Source: a virus
IMG/VR virus record: IMGVR_UViG_3300020233_000026
Location: 1 to 34,744 of that record
Strand: one strand, 5' to 3'
DNA length: 34,744 nt
Part shown: positions 21,148 to 30,858 of the stretch, one piece after another
Layout of the letters: each line of letters begins with the position of its first letter
Numbering within the stretch: the stretch's first letter is position 1
Notes under the pieces: generated by a model
What the model was told of the DNA's origin: nothing
What the model saw: the letters and a program-made list of their open reading frames with translations, nothing else
Databases searched by the model: none
Position numbers and translations under genes: made by a program

Positions 21148-22623
21148 AAAATCCCAATTCTCTTGTGGGTACTTTTTAGAAAGAATATTATGGGCTCCTC
21201 TTTCTAACTGTAATGCACTTGCCCGTTTATTATTTTTTACAGCCATACCAATTTTACGCCAGATATTTTGCATTCTTGGATTAGTGGCTAGTTCTTTAGA
21301 GAGATGACTCAGAGCTACTTCACTTGCTACACCCTTAAGGAGAGCAGGATTTAGAGTGCCGATTGCTGCACCAGCAGCAACTATTCGTCCTGCAATCTTA
21401 AATCTATCTGCAATATGAGGCTTTAACACTTTTTCCGCAGTTTTATATCTTCTCCATAACTGATTTGTAAGATCAAACTCTTTAGCGAGTTGGGGATCTA
21501 CAGACTCTAATACTTCCATTACAGGTTTTTTTAGTCCTGCTAAGACCTTTTTTCCTCCTTTTATCTTATTCCAATCTACAGCTGCATTTATATCTCCCAC
21601 AAACCGAGTTAGCTCTTCAGGAGAAGATCCAGTATTTCTAATATTTGACATAGCATCTTCGATAAAACTGGTAGCTGCTTTCTTTTCAGGTGAAGCTTTA
21701 ATGGTGGTACGTAGTTTTTTATTTATCTTGCCAAAATCATCTAAAAGTTTTTCATCTTGTTCTAAACTTAACATGGGAAATTTTCCAGCTTTCTCATGAA
21801 TAGAGTCATATACATCACCAAGTTTACGCCCAATACTTTTAAAACTTTCTTTAAGTTTAGGTCCCTTACCAAACAGTTTGGATAAAACTGCTAGAGAAGA
21901 TTCCTTTTTCAATAACGGAGTTAGCTCTTTCTCGGTGAGTTTAGCGGCGCGTCCAAAGTTAACGAGTTCTTTAAGTTTCTTACCCGGAACTAACGCCTTT
22001 TTAAATCCTGGAGTTGCTAGAGAGGTTCCGATATCTATCCCAGTAGCTAATCCCTCAGGAGCTCCTAATTCTCTCGCAGTCTGCCCAGCTGCTGCTCCTC
22101 CCATCATCGCCAAAATTGCCAAGGGATTTGCTGCCAAGCTTGCTCCCGCGCCTCCAGCTTCAGCAATACTCTGGGCATATCTTTGTGGAGCTGTTTGGGG
22201 TTCTGTCTCTATTCCCAGCATTTGTGCTAACCGCTCTATATCCTGTCCTCCAGGAAGTCGGCCCACAGGAGGCGCGATTGGATCTTCCGTTAGAGTCATT
22301 ACCTCTGCAAGAGTAGGTTTATACCCTGGCTGCTGTAGTCTTTCTAGTATTTCAAACTCCTCTCCAAATTTAGCCTTTTCTTCTGGAGGCTGCTCTTCTG
22401 GTTGGATGCCTAGGAGTTGCAAAATATCCCCATATGCACCTAGACCACCCTTTGCAGCCCCGATAGCGGCGTGTTTTGCGACTTGTCTAGATTCACTTAG
22501 AGTTTTCTTTTGAAGAGCTTTAAAACGTGAGATTGGAGCTTCCTCATATTCAACTTGCTCAAATATATCTCCATAAGGGGAATACTCAACTTGATCGAAA
22601 ATATCTTTAGAGTTTGTAGCCAT
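21091..22623 (-). CDS. Candidate ejection (internal virion) protein, about 510 aa
   Basis: Starts MATNSKDIFDQVEY with a second DIFEQVEY copy within 20 residues. It has Gly/Ala-rich hydrophobic helices (IGAAKGGLGAYG; ANPLAILAMMGGAAAGQTAR; GRIVAAGAAIGTLNPALLKG) and long charged helices. This is the layout of internal proteins that podoviruses inject to build a channel for DNA. ATG 22623 has GAGG nearby. It follows two other candidate ejection genes, the place of the P22 gp7/gp20/gp16 set. No lytic transglycosylase motif is visible. Confidence 0.62.
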   Translation of the reverse strand: MATNSKDIFDQVEYSPYGDIFEQVEYEEAPISRFKALQKKTLSESRQVAKHAAIGAAKGGLGAYGDILQLLGIQPEEQPPEEKAKFGEEFEILERLQQPGYKPTLAEVMTLTEDPIAPPVGRLPGGQDIERLAQMLGIETEPQTAPQRYAQSIAEAGGAGASLAANPLAILAMMGGAAAGQTARELGAPEGLATGIDIGTSLATPGFKKALVPGKKLKELVNFGRAAKLTEKELTPLLKKESSLAVLSKLFGKGPKLKESFKSIGRKLGDVYDSIHEKAGKFPMLSLEQDEKLLDDFGKINKKLRTTIKASPEKKAATSFIEDAMSNIRNTGSSPEELTRFVGDINAAVDWNKIKGGKKVLAGLKKPVMEVLESVDPQLAKEFDLTNQLWRRYKTAEKVLKPHIADRFKIAGRIVAAGAAIGTLNPALLKGVASEVALSHLSKELATNPRMQNIWRKIGMAVKNNKRASALQLERGAHNILSKKYPQENWDFLIGEDTNNEESNTKNKPS

Positions 22624-23713
22624 GCTGCCTCGCGAGTTTCTTAGCCTTTTCTTTATCACCTTTAGCAAGATTGATAAACTGTTGAGCTAACTCTATATTG
22701 AGTTTTTCCCCCTGTTTAGCTTTAGCAATCTTTATCTGCTTTTCCTTTTTGGGAGAAAGCAATTTCCTAATGCTTTCAGCATAGGTTTTCTCGAACTCTC
22801 TTCCTTTCTTCTCTACTTTATCTCTCACAATCTTTTGGAAGTTTCTAGGAACCTCTCTTCCTTTTTTGGTATACTTCTCTTCGATTCTTGCAGCCTCTTG
22901 AGCTCCATACTCTTCTATATCAGCAATACCTTTTATCCCCTCTAAAATGAGCTTGTTTGCCTCGTCCTTATAAAGGGGACTAATAAGAGCTTTAGTAATA
23001 CTACGCTCAAGAAATTGGTTGGGTCTTCCTGTGATCCCGGCAAGAGAGCTTAGAAGGTATTGCTTGGAAGCTGCATTAACTAATTGTGCAGACCCTGTCT
23101 TTAAGAATTCCTGTCCAAACAATTCAGAAGCCGCATTACGCACAGAATTAAAATCACCAGCATTCATAGCTCCTTCCATTTGAGCAATAGACACCTTTTT
23201 CTTTGGCATATCTGTTAGAATATCTGATTGGCGTTCTAAGTATTTTTTATTTCTTTCAAACGATCGCTTATCAAACTGTTCTTGATGAGCTACTCGTTCT
23301 TTAGGAGTCCGACCCAATTGCTCTTCAAACACTAACTCCTCTTCTCCATCCGGAGAAACTTGGACTTCTTCCTCAGCAGCTAATGGTTGATCCCCGCCTT
23401 CTTCGCCTGACGGTTGTTCTATTCCAAGTCCCCTTTTTTCCAATCCCTTAGCTCTTTGCATGCGATCTACTATCTCTTTGGATAATTGAGTTTTTCCCCC
23501 TTCAGTAAACTGCATCCATAACGAGGCTTCATTTGGAGTAAATCCTCTAGCTATCAGATCTTCATAGTTTCCCATTGCAGCTTTCTTTTTTCGGGACTCG
23601 GTCATATCTTTAATCTTCTCTTTCATGAGCATTTCTAGACCTGAAGATACGCCTTTACCCGCTGCTTGACCAATAGAAGCCCAGGGATCTGATTGAGGAA
23701 TTACTTGTACCAT
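22607..23713 (-). CDS. Candidate internal virion/ejection protein (368 aa)
   Basis: A highly charged, Lys/Glu-rich, mostly helical protein. The N-terminal VIPQSDPWASIGQAAGKGV is an amphipathic start seen in injected proteins. A YEDLIARGFTPNEASLWMQF helix and an acidic Gly/Glu linker follow, then a long coiled-coil-like C-terminal half ending QHGYKL. GGAG precedes ATG 23713. Position between the glutamine-rich protein and the 510-residue protein supports an ejection role; no enzymatic motif is seen. Confidence 0.6.
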   Translation of the reverse strand: MVQVIPQSDPWASIGQAAGKGVSSGLEMLMKEKIKDMTESRKKKAAMGNYEDLIARGFTPNEASLWMQFTEGGKTQLSKEIVDRMQRAKGLEKRGLGIEQPSGEEGGDQPLAAEEEVQVSPDGEEELVFEEQLGRTPKERVAHQEQFDKRSFERNKKYLERQSDILTDMPKKKVSIAQMEGAMNAGDFNSVRNAASELFGQEFLKTGSAQLVNAASKQYLLSSLAGITGRPNQFLERSITKALISPLYKDEANKLILEGIKGIADIEEYGAQEAARIEEKYTKKGREVPRNFQKIVRDKVEKKGREFEKTYAESIRKLLSPKKEKQIKIAKAKQGEKLNIELAQQFINLAKGDKEKAKKLARQHGYKL

Positions 23714-24223
23714 TTAATTATCTCCATTTTTTCTGAATAAACTCATTCCAAGTCCTTGTCCTATTCCTGGTGCCATTGCTTGTAAAAATCCTTCCTGTCT
23801 AGGACGGAGAACATTCTCAAACTGTTGATGTAATCCCCCTCCCAGAATAGACATTAACTGTTGAATAGCTTGTTGTGCCATTCCACCTCTTTGCGCTGCT
23901 AAAGTCTCTTCAAGGCCTGCTCCAGCTTGTCCTAGTTGCTGACCAAATGCAGAGCTCTTCTGTGCCCCCATACCACTGAATCTCTCAGCTATCGATGGAA
24001 TAATCTGTTCTTCGAACTGACGCATAGCTGGGGCTTGAAACTGTTTCATCATCTCTGGATCTTGAGAAAGGATTTGCTGAAGGTACTGAAAGATCTGAGG
24101 AAGTTGCTGTCCTCCTCCACCAAGCATCTGTCCTAAAACATCTTGCTGCGGTTGCGTATATTTCTGGAACTGTTGTTCCTTTTCTGGGGTTCCCATAAGG
24201 AACTTCATAAAATTATTTGCCAT
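23714..24223 (-). CDS. Gln/Gly-rich conserved virion protein (169 aa), ejection-set candidate
   Basis: Rich in Gln and Gly (GQMLGGGGQQLPQIFQYLQQ) with a pattern FRxxIIPSIAERF-like (FEEQIIPSIAERFSGMGAQ, then KSSAFGQQLGQAGAGLE). I recognise this as a recurrent phage structural type with P22-like modules, lying before the large ejection proteins. It starts at ATG 24223 and ends directly before the next gene. It probably lies inside the virion; the mechanism is unknown. Confidence 0.6.
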   Translation of the reverse strand: MANNFMKFLMGTPEKEQQFQKYTQPQQDVLGQMLGGGGQQLPQIFQYLQQILSQDPEMMKQFQAPAMRQFEEQIIPSIAERFSGMGAQKSSAFGQQLGQAGAGLEETLAAQRGGMAQQAIQQLMSILGGGLHQQFENVLRPRQEGFLQAMAPGIGQGLGMSLFRKNGDN

Positions 24224-24232
24224 TTATATCTC

Positions 24233-24751
24233 CTAAATTGTTGTAATCCACTCTATCACGACGAAGCATCTTGTAAAAGCTGTTCTATTTATGCCAGTCG
24301 TTATTGTTACATTCGTTGCATCTACTGTAATCGCTATATTATTCGCAAGAATAGGGCTTGAGTGAGGAATCGGAATAGCTTGCGTCCATGTAGATGCTCC
24401 TGGCTGTGTAGCACCTCCATAAAGCTTAGTAAGACTAAAGGTAGATTCTGTTTTAATTTCATGAGCTACAGACTTTGCAGCAGCATTGGGAAGAGCTCCA
24501 AAATCCACTACCTTTCTAAATACTGATCTATAGGTAACATTGCTTTTAGTATCAGTTGAAAATGTGGGGATAAACCTATCCCCTGTGATTGTAATCGTTC
24601 CATCATAGATTCCAGATGTTTTTGTATTTGATGAGGTAGAAATCTTATTGAGATATTCCCTCAGACTGATATTCCTTTGCTCTTCATCTTCTGGGATGAT
24701 GAACGTTTCTGGAAGACTATCATTAGGATTTCCTGTAAAACTCGAACTCAT
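24233..24751 (-). CDS. Conserved virion protein (172 aa)
   Basis: A beta-rich, Ser/Thr-rich protein with EDEEQRNISLREYLNKIS near the start, an FRKVVDFGALPNAAAKSVAH strand-helix, and a C-terminal FTRCFVVIEWITT strand. It starts four bases before the stop-side of the tail hub gene and precedes the ejection genes. Similar small proteins occur beside hub proteins in podovirus-like genomes; I cannot assign a precise part. Confidence 0.58.
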   Translation of the reverse strand: MSSSFTGNPNDSLPETFIIPEDEEQRNISLREYLNKISTSSNTKTSGIYDGTITITGDRFIPTFSTDTKSNVTYRSVFRKVVDFGALPNAAAKSVAHEIKTESTFSLTKLYGGATQPGASTWTQAIPIPHSSPILANNIAITVDATNVTITTGINRTAFTRCFVVIEWITTI

Positions 24752-24754
24752 TTT

Positions 24755-26944
24755 CTATCCTATAATTCTACCTTGAGGCTCTATATAAATGATTATAGCA
24801 TTTATTTGAAAATCCGAGTGCTGAGAGATTTGAGTGTCCTTCATCTGATTGTCAGAAAAGAATATCTTTATCTTAAGGAACTGAGCTTGTGTTTGAGTAA
24901 AGTATCTATGCCATATTTTAGATTGAAACTGCTGAATATCAGTGAGGGTTTCGGGCTTAGTAAAGACTACATTTGTTCCCAAGATAGCCTGACCATTTCC
25001 TGGAAGTTCTGCTGCTGTATTATCAATAATATAGTTTAGTGAGATTTCTCCTCCGGATGTTTTATCTAGGAGAAGATCTATGTATGGAATATTAAACTGC
25101 ATTCCTTCAGGAGTTCCAGGATTCCACTGCTTGGAGACGATAGTAATATTTGCTATCTTGGTGAGCTTTCCTCCTCCTGTATAAACTCCAGAATATGTTA
25201 CTCCACTGAGTTTGAGTCCATTTGCTGACTCATTTGTTACCTGATAAACTGTATTATTTATGGGTGAGCTAATACCTTGAACATCTGTAACAAGAACATA
25301 ATCATCGGATTCAAGATTGTGATTAATTACGGTAAGAAGGTTTGTGGCTGTATTGATATCAGTAATGTAAAGAGACTTCTCAGCGGATGGATCATCAGCA
25401 TCAATGATAAACACTACTCCTTGCTGATTGCCTGCTAGGATATCGGGAAATTGGGACTGAGATTGGGCACCACCCCATGAAGCATTCCATCCAGCCCAGT
25501 TAATAAAGGAAGCTCCTACGGATGCCCAGTTTAGATCACTATCTTTATTAAGATATCCAAAGCAGGTAAACCCCTCATCAAAGAACGCCCAGGTATTATT
25601 CTGGTAGTTCCATACTAAAATCTTATCCGGGAAGGTAGGATTATCAGGAAAAGACGGGAAACACCAGTACACAAGTTCACGATAATAGTCTCTTATTCCA
25701 TATACCCTTTGAGGGCCATCATTATCATTATGGATTTTGAATACTTCGTCAGGAATTTTCTGATCTATACGAGAAACATTTACTCCATTGCATGAATGGA
25801 CTCCTACATTCCCCACTCCCACAACCTGAGAATCGAATCCAATAACTGAAAATCGCCCTTCTGCGCCTAGCTCATTATTAAGTTGCTGCCAGCGAAAAGG
25901 AAGAGTGGCTTCTCCTGTATATAGGAGTTCCCATGTAGATCTTTCGCAGTAAACAATTAGTCTATCTCTTATAAACTCTGCTGAAATAATAGCTTGTTCT
26001 GTAGGCATATCAATATACCCACCTTTACCTGCTTTATCATCAAGCCATGAAGTAGCAGCGACTGTGGGATCTCCATTCTGAGACCAGCGAGCTCTATTCT
26101 GATGGACTCTATCAGCACCGCCTTCATTTTCAATTGTGTTTAACAATAAGAGTCTGTCTTTAAATCCGAGTATGATGGCCGCTGATTCAAGAAATCTATT
26201 GTTAGCCAAATTCAACTGAGGTCTAAGCGTTGTCCATACTGAGGTTGTGGATGGGAGATATTTAATCTTATCTGCGGCTGTGTAGTTTACAACATAGAGA
26301 TAAGTCTCATAAAGAGAAACGCCACGATAATTAGTTGTCCAGTGGAATTTAGCATTAGATCCTGTCCAGAGAGCCGAATTTGCAGCTGGTGGAATAGGGC
26401 CAAGTATCTCCCAACCTCCTCCAGATCTTTGATAAGCAAACTGAGTATCAAATCCTATTGTTGATTCAAAATTAATATTTGCTGTTTCTCTTAATCGCAA
26501 TCCCATAACAGGTTCGGAGGGATAGAAGTAAACTGCTGTAGTAGGATTTTCATTATTTACTCCTATAATGATAAGAGCGCCATTCGTTGTACTATATGTG
26601 CCTGATGATTGGCCCGTTGTGAGTAAGAGTTGGGCGACTCCATTAAGAACCACCGTAAATACTACAGATCCTATAGAAAACATTTGTCCAATAGCAAATA
26701 TAGCTCCTGGCATAATAGTAGATGCTAGGCTTCCTGTTGCATCCGTAGTTCCTATCTTTATCCTAAGCCTTGCGTTAAGTTCGGATCCTCCAATATAGGC
26801 AGTCCCAAATCTCTTTCTTACTCTTCCTCTCCAAATATAAGCATTAGTGAGTTCTTCAAAAGCATCTTCAGGAATTAACCAAGGCTCTACATTATTCTGT
26901 AAACCTGATTCGAAAGGACCAATAAGAAAGCTTTTATGAACCAT
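24755..26944 (-). CDS. Tail hub / DNA-stabilisation protein (729 aa), gp10-like
   Basis: A large beta-rich protein starting SFLIGPFESGLQNNVEPWLI, then YIWRGRVRKRFG, the usual opening of such hub proteins. The middle has blade-like repeats around aromatic residues (FRWQQLNNELGAEGRFSVIG; VYWCFPSFPD). An inserted FCCH-like module (about 526-600: HNLESDDYVLVTDVQGI then YTGGGKLTKI) is common in virion proteins. It should plug the neck and carry the tail, as P22 gp10 does. The start overlaps the stop of the previous gene. Confidence 0.7.
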   Translation of the reverse strand: MVHKSFLIGPFESGLQNNVEPWLIPEDAFEELTNAYIWRGRVRKRFGTAYIGGSELNARLRIKIGTTDATGSLASTIMPGAIFAIGQMFSIGSVVFTVVLNGVAQLLLTTGQSSGTYSTTNGALIIIGVNNENPTTAVYFYPSEPVMGLRLRETANINFESTIGFDTQFAYQRSGGGWEILGPIPPAANSALWTGSNAKFHWTTNYRGVSLYETYLYVVNYTAADKIKYLPSTTSVWTTLRPQLNLANNRFLESAAIILGFKDRLLLLNTIENEGGADRVHQNRARWSQNGDPTVAATSWLDDKAGKGGYIDMPTEQAIISAEFIRDRLIVYCERSTWELLYTGEATLPFRWQQLNNELGAEGRFSVIGFDSQVVGVGNVGVHSCNGVNVSRIDQKIPDEVFKIHNDNDGPQRVYGIRDYYRELVYWCFPSFPDNPTFPDKILVWNYQNNTWAFFDEGFTCFGYLNKDSDLNWASVGASFINWAGWNASWGGAQSQSQFPDILAGNQQGVVFIIDADDPSAEKSLYITDINTATNLLTVINHNLESDDYVLVTDVQGISSPINNTVYQVTNESANGLKLSGVTYSGVYTGGGKLTKIANITIVSKQWNPGTPEGMQFNIPYIDLLLDKTSGGEISLNYIIDNTAAELPGNGQAILGTNVVFTKPETLTDIQQFQSKIWHRYFTQTQAQFLKIKIFFSDNQMKDTQISQHSDFQINAIIIYIEPQGRIIG

Positions 26945-27546
26945 TAGATACCTATTACTAAATACCAGTATTTTACATTAGCTAATCCTGTCGTAGTGCG
27001 AGATGAGCCGTATACTTTGATATCTAGTGGAGTAAATGCCATTAGGGTTGCGGAAACATCTGGAACTCCTGTGGCATTTTCTGCTGTAACATGCGCACTA
27101 AAAACCTGAGTAAAAGCAGGAGTATTAGCAATTACAGGAAACATTGTGGTTACCGCTCCACTAACAGTATTCGTGCCCCATTTAAGTAATATCCCAGATG
27201 GTAGCCTTGTCCAGCCGGTGGGGGAACCTAGGAGTCCTGTAAATTCTATCTTGGAACCATCACTTTCTCTTATGAATACCAGTTCTGCAACACTAGTTAA
27301 CGAACTTTGTCTAGAATATAACGCTACTTCATTAGCTGTTGTTACAGGAGAGGGAGGAACCGACTGCTCTGGCATATGAAGAAACTTATGCTTACCTTGG
27401 TCTGGTGACGGTGTTGCGGCTGTATTTATTGTTACATGGTTAATAGCAGTGTAGGATTCTAACTTAGTAAAGTTCTCTCTAAACTTTGGCTCTGTAACTG
27501 ATGGATCTTCTAATGCATCGGCAGGTGTTGATGGATCATATGTCAT
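26944..27546 (-). CDS. Tail-fibre-like protein with gp53-like C-domain (200 aa)
   Basis: The N-terminal part (FTKLESYTAINHVTINTA) resembles short fibre or needle proteins. The C-terminal 90 residues contain GWTRLPSGILLKWGTNTVSG followed by FPVIANTPAFTQVFS and a final WYLVIGI strand. This is the signature of the fibre tip domain written W-x-x-LP-x-G-(I/L)-xx-(Q/K)-WG. AAGGAAGG precedes ATG 27546. It sits between the adaptor and the hub, so it may be a central tail fibre or needle. Confidence 0.72.
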   Translation of the reverse strand: MTYDPSTPADALEDPSVTEPKFRENFTKLESYTAINHVTINTAATPSPDQGKHKFLHMPEQSVPPSPVTTANEVALYSRQSSLTSVAELVFIRESDGSKIEFTGLLGSPTGWTRLPSGILLKWGTNTVSGAVTTMFPVIANTPAFTQVFSAHVTAENATGVPDVSATLMAFTPLDIKVYGSSRTTTGLANVKYWYLVIGI

Positions 27547-27548
27547 AG

Positions 27549-28538
27549 TTAAAACCTTCCTTGATTATTATTATAAGTTCCCTGTGTCATTTCGGAGTAG
27601 ATAGTAGCTGTTCTATCGTTTGTTCTTTCTACTATTGTTCGTCTAAGAACGAGTCTTTCCTGTTCCTTAAATCCTTGCATAATACTTTGCTGTCCTAGGG
27701 GATCTTGTGAGTCCTCAAATATCTTTTTACTCGCTCCATAAGCAAGATACTGCCACCACTGCTTAAGTTCAGGACTCTCTCCAGAATCAATTATCATCGT
27801 AGGTCGCTTATAAGCGTTGACTCTCACAGAATAGCTCTTATCGGGCACAGGACGCAGTGTAATGATGTTATCATAGAATAGTATCCCTTGAGGTCTGTTA
27901 GCCACATACGGGACTGCTGTGAAGGTCACTTTGTTACCATTTGGTATTGGATTGGCAAATTGAACAGAAAGGGTTCCAGTCAAATAATTTATTGACCCTA
28001 TTACTGCGAGATTCGTATTAACCTGCTTCCAAGTACCAACACTTCTATCCGTAACAACATCAACACAGTTGATAGCAGTATTAGTATTATCAATAGCACC
28101 TACTGTAACCTTTGACTGTATGACTGGAGTGTTTGCAAGCGTGATGGTATAGGGTCCTGCTCGCTCATCACCAACTAATGAATCATTAATCTCAGATAGT
28201 TCAGGATAAGTTCTTAAAAACTGTTCCCTACTTTGTGTCCAAAAGCTTTGATATCCTGCAATATAGGCAGGAGGTTCTATTGTTATATAGACGTCGATCG
28301 CATTTTGATTTGATACACCTGTCCACACTTGCTGGGTACTCATATCGTAAGTATCAACATTTGCTATAGTCATAAACTCAAATACTGTTTCTTGAGAAAA
28401 AAGACGCAACGACTCTGGCATATCATAAAGGTAGAACGTGTTGATATAATCTTTTATCTGCTCATCTGTGATCTGTTGATCAGATGGTCGTCCTGTAAGT
28501 CGTCTAACTTTATTTATTATATCCTGAACCGTAGTCAT
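27549..28538 (-). CDS. Head-to-tail adaptor (329 aa), P22 gp4-like
   Basis: The N-terminal helices (VQDIINKVRRLTGRPSDQQI, then IKDYINTFYLYDMPE) and a C-terminal helix (QWWQYLAYGASKKIFEDSQD) frame a beta-rich insertion, as in head-tail adaptor proteins of podoviruses. It would bind below the portal ring and accept the hub. The start shares ATGA with the preceding gene's stop. The insertion (about 105-230) looks Ig-like. Confidence 0.7.
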   Translation of the reverse strand: MTTVQDIINKVRRLTGRPSDQQITDEQIKDYINTFYLYDMPESLRLFSQETVFEFMTIANVDTYDMSTQQVWTGVSNQNAIDVYITIEPPAYIAGYQSFWTQSREQFLRTYPELSEINDSLVGDERAGPYTITLANTPVIQSKVTVGAIDNTNTAINCVDVVTDRSVGTWKQVNTNLAVIGSINYLTGTLSVQFANPIPNGNKVTFTAVPYVANRPQGILFYDNIITLRPVPDKSYSVRVNAYKRPTMIIDSGESPELKQWWQYLAYGASKKIFEDSQDPLGQQSIMQGFKEQERLVLRRTIVERTNDRTATIYSEMTQGTYNNNQGRF

Positions 28539-28891
28539 TCATCATCCACCAAGAAGTCCAAGCTTTCGAAACTGCAGCGCTGAACCTTTTTTCCCTGATC
28601 AAGTGTAGGTCTTCCATCACTATCTAGTACGTGAGTATGACGTGGATACCAGCAGTTCTGATTTAGGTGTTTCGCAACCATTAAAGGTACATCGTATTTC
28701 TCACCATCTACCATTGTGTACTTTAGGATTTTATCCCCTTTATACTTCTTAAAGTTAAATGTGAAAGAACCTCCTCTTGGTTCGTAACATCTAAAGATGC
28801 CCTTAACCATCTTATGGTCTTTATCTCTATATTTACGCATCTCATCCGGAGTAATCTTTCTTGTATTTTGTGGCTTTGTAATTGTTGTCAT
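28535..28891 (-). CDS. Conserved phage protein between capsid and neck genes (118 aa)
   Basis: A basic, aromatic-rich protein with the motif YDVPLMVAKHLNQNCWYPRH and an end SFESLDFLVDDE. The pattern recurs in phages with N4-gp56-type capsids, placed between capsid and adaptor genes; no function is known to me. GGAG lies five bases before ATG 28891. A strong hairpin terminator lies directly upstream. Confidence 0.65.
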   Translation of the reverse strand: MTTITKPQNTRKITPDEMRKYRDKDHKMVKGIFRCYEPRGGSFTFNFKKYKGDKILKYTMVDGEKYDVPLMVAKHLNQNCWYPRHTHVLDSDGRPTLDQGKKVQRCSFESLDFLVDDE

Positions 28892-28900
28892 ATATTCTCC

Positions 28901-28924
28901 AAATAAAGGGGGATTTACTCCCCC
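28901..28924 (-). terminator. Intrinsic terminator after the capsid module
   Basis: Read leftward, GGGGG and CCCCC (28924-28920 and 28912-28908) form a stem with a seven-base loop, followed by TTTATTT. It lies between the stop of 28933-29892 and the ribosome-binding site of the next gene. It probably lowers expression of the neck and tail genes relative to the capsid genes. Confidence 0.75.
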
Positions 28925-28932
28925 TAAGTGTT

Positions 28933-29892
28933 TTAGCTATTTACAATGCTAGATTTACCGGCTCTCCAATAAATCACATCTGAACTAGACCCAGCAGGAC
29001 CATCGATTCCTGCATCCAGTTTCATTCCAATAAAGGAAACATTATCTGTGGCATCATCAAGGCTGTTAGCATAGGTGCTATTAGCTGTTTCACCAATTGG
29101 CACAACAAGAGCAGGAGTAAATGGTCCAGCTCCAGTAAGAGGCCATGCAAACGTTGTGAATGCAGTAGAGTTAATATCTACTGTGATAGTGCTTGCAGTG
29201 ATTGCTGTGATATTTCCAATGAGGTTGTTCATCTCGATCATTCCAAAAGATGCGGGAACAATAAGTCGAACTGCTTGTCCAGTTGTAAAACCATGGGCAA
29301 CTGACATGGTAATCACTGCATTTGCAGCTTTTGTCATTACCGTTGCAAAACGTCTTCGTGGATAAAACTGAGCCTCAAAGTTTATGCGTCTCCAGGACCC
29401 AGTGGTTCCAGCTACAATTGACGACATATAGTCTAGACTGAATGTTCCTCCAGTGAGAGTTCCATTACCAACCGTGAAGTCAAATCCACCTAGTTGCTGA
29501 GCACCCACAATATTTGTTAGACGCACAATGTCTCCGGCTGATAGTCCATTAGTTCCTGAATTAGAAACGACTGGAGGAGATGCATTAGATATAGCCGTAA
29601 CAGTTGGATTAAGTGTGGCAAGTGGACTTCCTGTAGTATCAAGAAGAGTGAATCCTCCTCCTGTCAAAACTTCACCTTGAAGAACATTTGCTCCATCAGA
29701 TTTAGTTGTTCCTACGGAAGTTGCTGGAGCGAGACCACGCTGCCAATTAAACTTTACTCCTCTTCCTGGCGTTTGAACTGCTCCCCATTGCGTGAAGTTG
29801 GTTACTTCCATCCAATCAATATCTGACCTTAACTGAAGTTCAACAGCAGCTCCTGTAGAGGTAAAAGTTCCTTGTTGTATTATAGTATTCAT
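28933..29892 (-). CDS. Virion protein with FCCH-like module, head decoration candidate (319 aa)
   Basis: A Gly/Thr/Ser-rich, beta-rich protein directly after the major capsid gene. It contains a QFYPRRRFATVMTKAANAVI segment, then AHGFTTGQAVRLIVPAS, an FCCH-like module also present in the tail hub. An internal VVSNSGTNGLSAGDIVRL repeats the same theme at about 109-126. The place beside the capsid gene and before the terminator suggests a high-copy head protein. AAGGGGG precedes ATG 29892. Confidence 0.6.
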   Translation of the reverse strand: MNTIIQQGTFTSTGAAVELQLRSDIDWMEVTNFTQWGAVQTPGRGVKFNWQRGLAPATSVGTTKSDGANVLQGEVLTGGGFTLLDTTGSPLATLNPTVTAISNASPPVVSNSGTNGLSAGDIVRLTNIVGAQQLGGFDFTVGNGTLTGGTFSLDYMSSIVAGTTGSWRRINFEAQFYPRRRFATVMTKAANAVITMSVAHGFTTGQAVRLIVPASFGMIEMNNLIGNITAITASTITVDINSTAFTTFAWPLTGAGPFTPALVVPIGETANSTYANSLDDATDNVSFIGMKLDAGIDGPAGSSSDVIYWRAGKSSIVNS

Positions 29893-29903
29893 ATTGTTCC
29901 CCC

Positions 29904-30851
29904 TTAAGAGCTTAGAGTTGTACGTTGGTTAAGGATCCAAGCATCATTTGTAATTCTTGGTACCTGAGCAAATTTGTATCCAACAGATGCGTTGAGTGCG
30001 AGCGGACCATCATAAATAGGTGGTCTATAGATAAATTGAGCGCTATATCCGTCTTGTTCGATGACGGCATAGGCTTCCATACCCACGTTGAATATATTGA
30101 AGACATCTGCTCCTAGATTTGAGGCTCCGACTGATACCGAACCAATTGATGAAAGTAGGTATCTTAAATTTGAAATCGATCCCCATTCTTCTCTCATCGC
30201 CTGCATTGGTGATGGATACTGAGCTTTCGGAATGAAGCCTTGTACGTTTTCTAGATCACCAATTAATTTAGTTGAAGCGAGCGCGAAGTAAGCATCTCTA
30301 ACGGGCGCTGTTCCAAATTTGTCTTCTCCCTCTATGTTTTCCGCAATGGTGTAAGCATTGTTATCTGCAAGAGTACGGATGATTTCATCCACATCACTAC
30401 GACTTAATTCTGTAGGATTATCTCCGTTCGTTCCCCCAGTTGCATTTATGAAACTCGCAGTGGAGGCCAACATATTCCTTGTTAACTCATCTTCTGTTTG
30501 TCTAAGTGAAACGCCTAACCGTTGAGAAGCCTCATTTAATACGGGATCCTGGTTCTGTAACGTAACCTGTTCGTTAAGAATAATATAGGTTCCATAGAAG
30601 TCGATAGTTGCATCAATGTTTATAGCTGTAAGTTGCTGCGGTGGTGGTGTTACTCCAGAATTACCAAGAGGTGCTGTTGCTGTTAGTAATGGATTGTATC
30701 TACGCATTCTTAGTGTAGTACCGCCATTACGTGGCATGTTCTTTAGCATTGCTGGAATGTTGTGGATCATATTCGGTACTGGTACTGACAATAGCTTATA
30801 ACTAAAGCTTTGCTGTACCGGAGCCGGTAGAATTCCTGTGGTAGTGGTCAT
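29904..30851 (-). CDS. Major capsid protein, N4-gp56 family
   Basis: 315 residues with many family signatures: TTLRMRRYNPLLTATAPLGN, the segment GTYIILNEQVTLQNQDPVLN, then RLGVSLRQTEDELTRNMLAS and GGTNGDNPTELSRSDVDEII. The fold is HK97-like and builds the icosahedral head. It lies after the scaffold gene, with GAGG before ATG 30851. That site is held in a short hairpin with the scaffold stop codon (30859-30873). Confidence 0.92.
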   Translation of the reverse strand: MTTTTGILPAPVQQSFSYKLLSVPVPNMIHNIPAMLKNMPRNGGTTLRMRRYNPLLTATAPLGNSGVTPPPQQLTAINIDATIDFYGTYIILNEQVTLQNQDPVLNEASQRLGVSLRQTEDELTRNMLASTASFINATGGTNGDNPTELSRSDVDEIIRTLADNNAYTIAENIEGEDKFGTAPVRDAYFALASTKLIGDLENVQGFIPKAQYPSPMQAMREEWGSISNLRYLLSSIGSVSVGASNLGADVFNIFNVGMEAYAVIEQDGYSAQFIYRPPIYDGPLALNASVGYKFAQVPRITNDAWILNQRTTLSS

Positions 30852-30858
30852 GAATTAC

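Noticed and set aside
17784-22513. Long Val/Pro/Ala-rich open frames on the + strand opposite the fibre and ejection genes
   Set aside because: They are mirror frames of Ser/Thr/Asn-rich genes with good starts on the other strand; they lack ribosome-binding sites and domain features.
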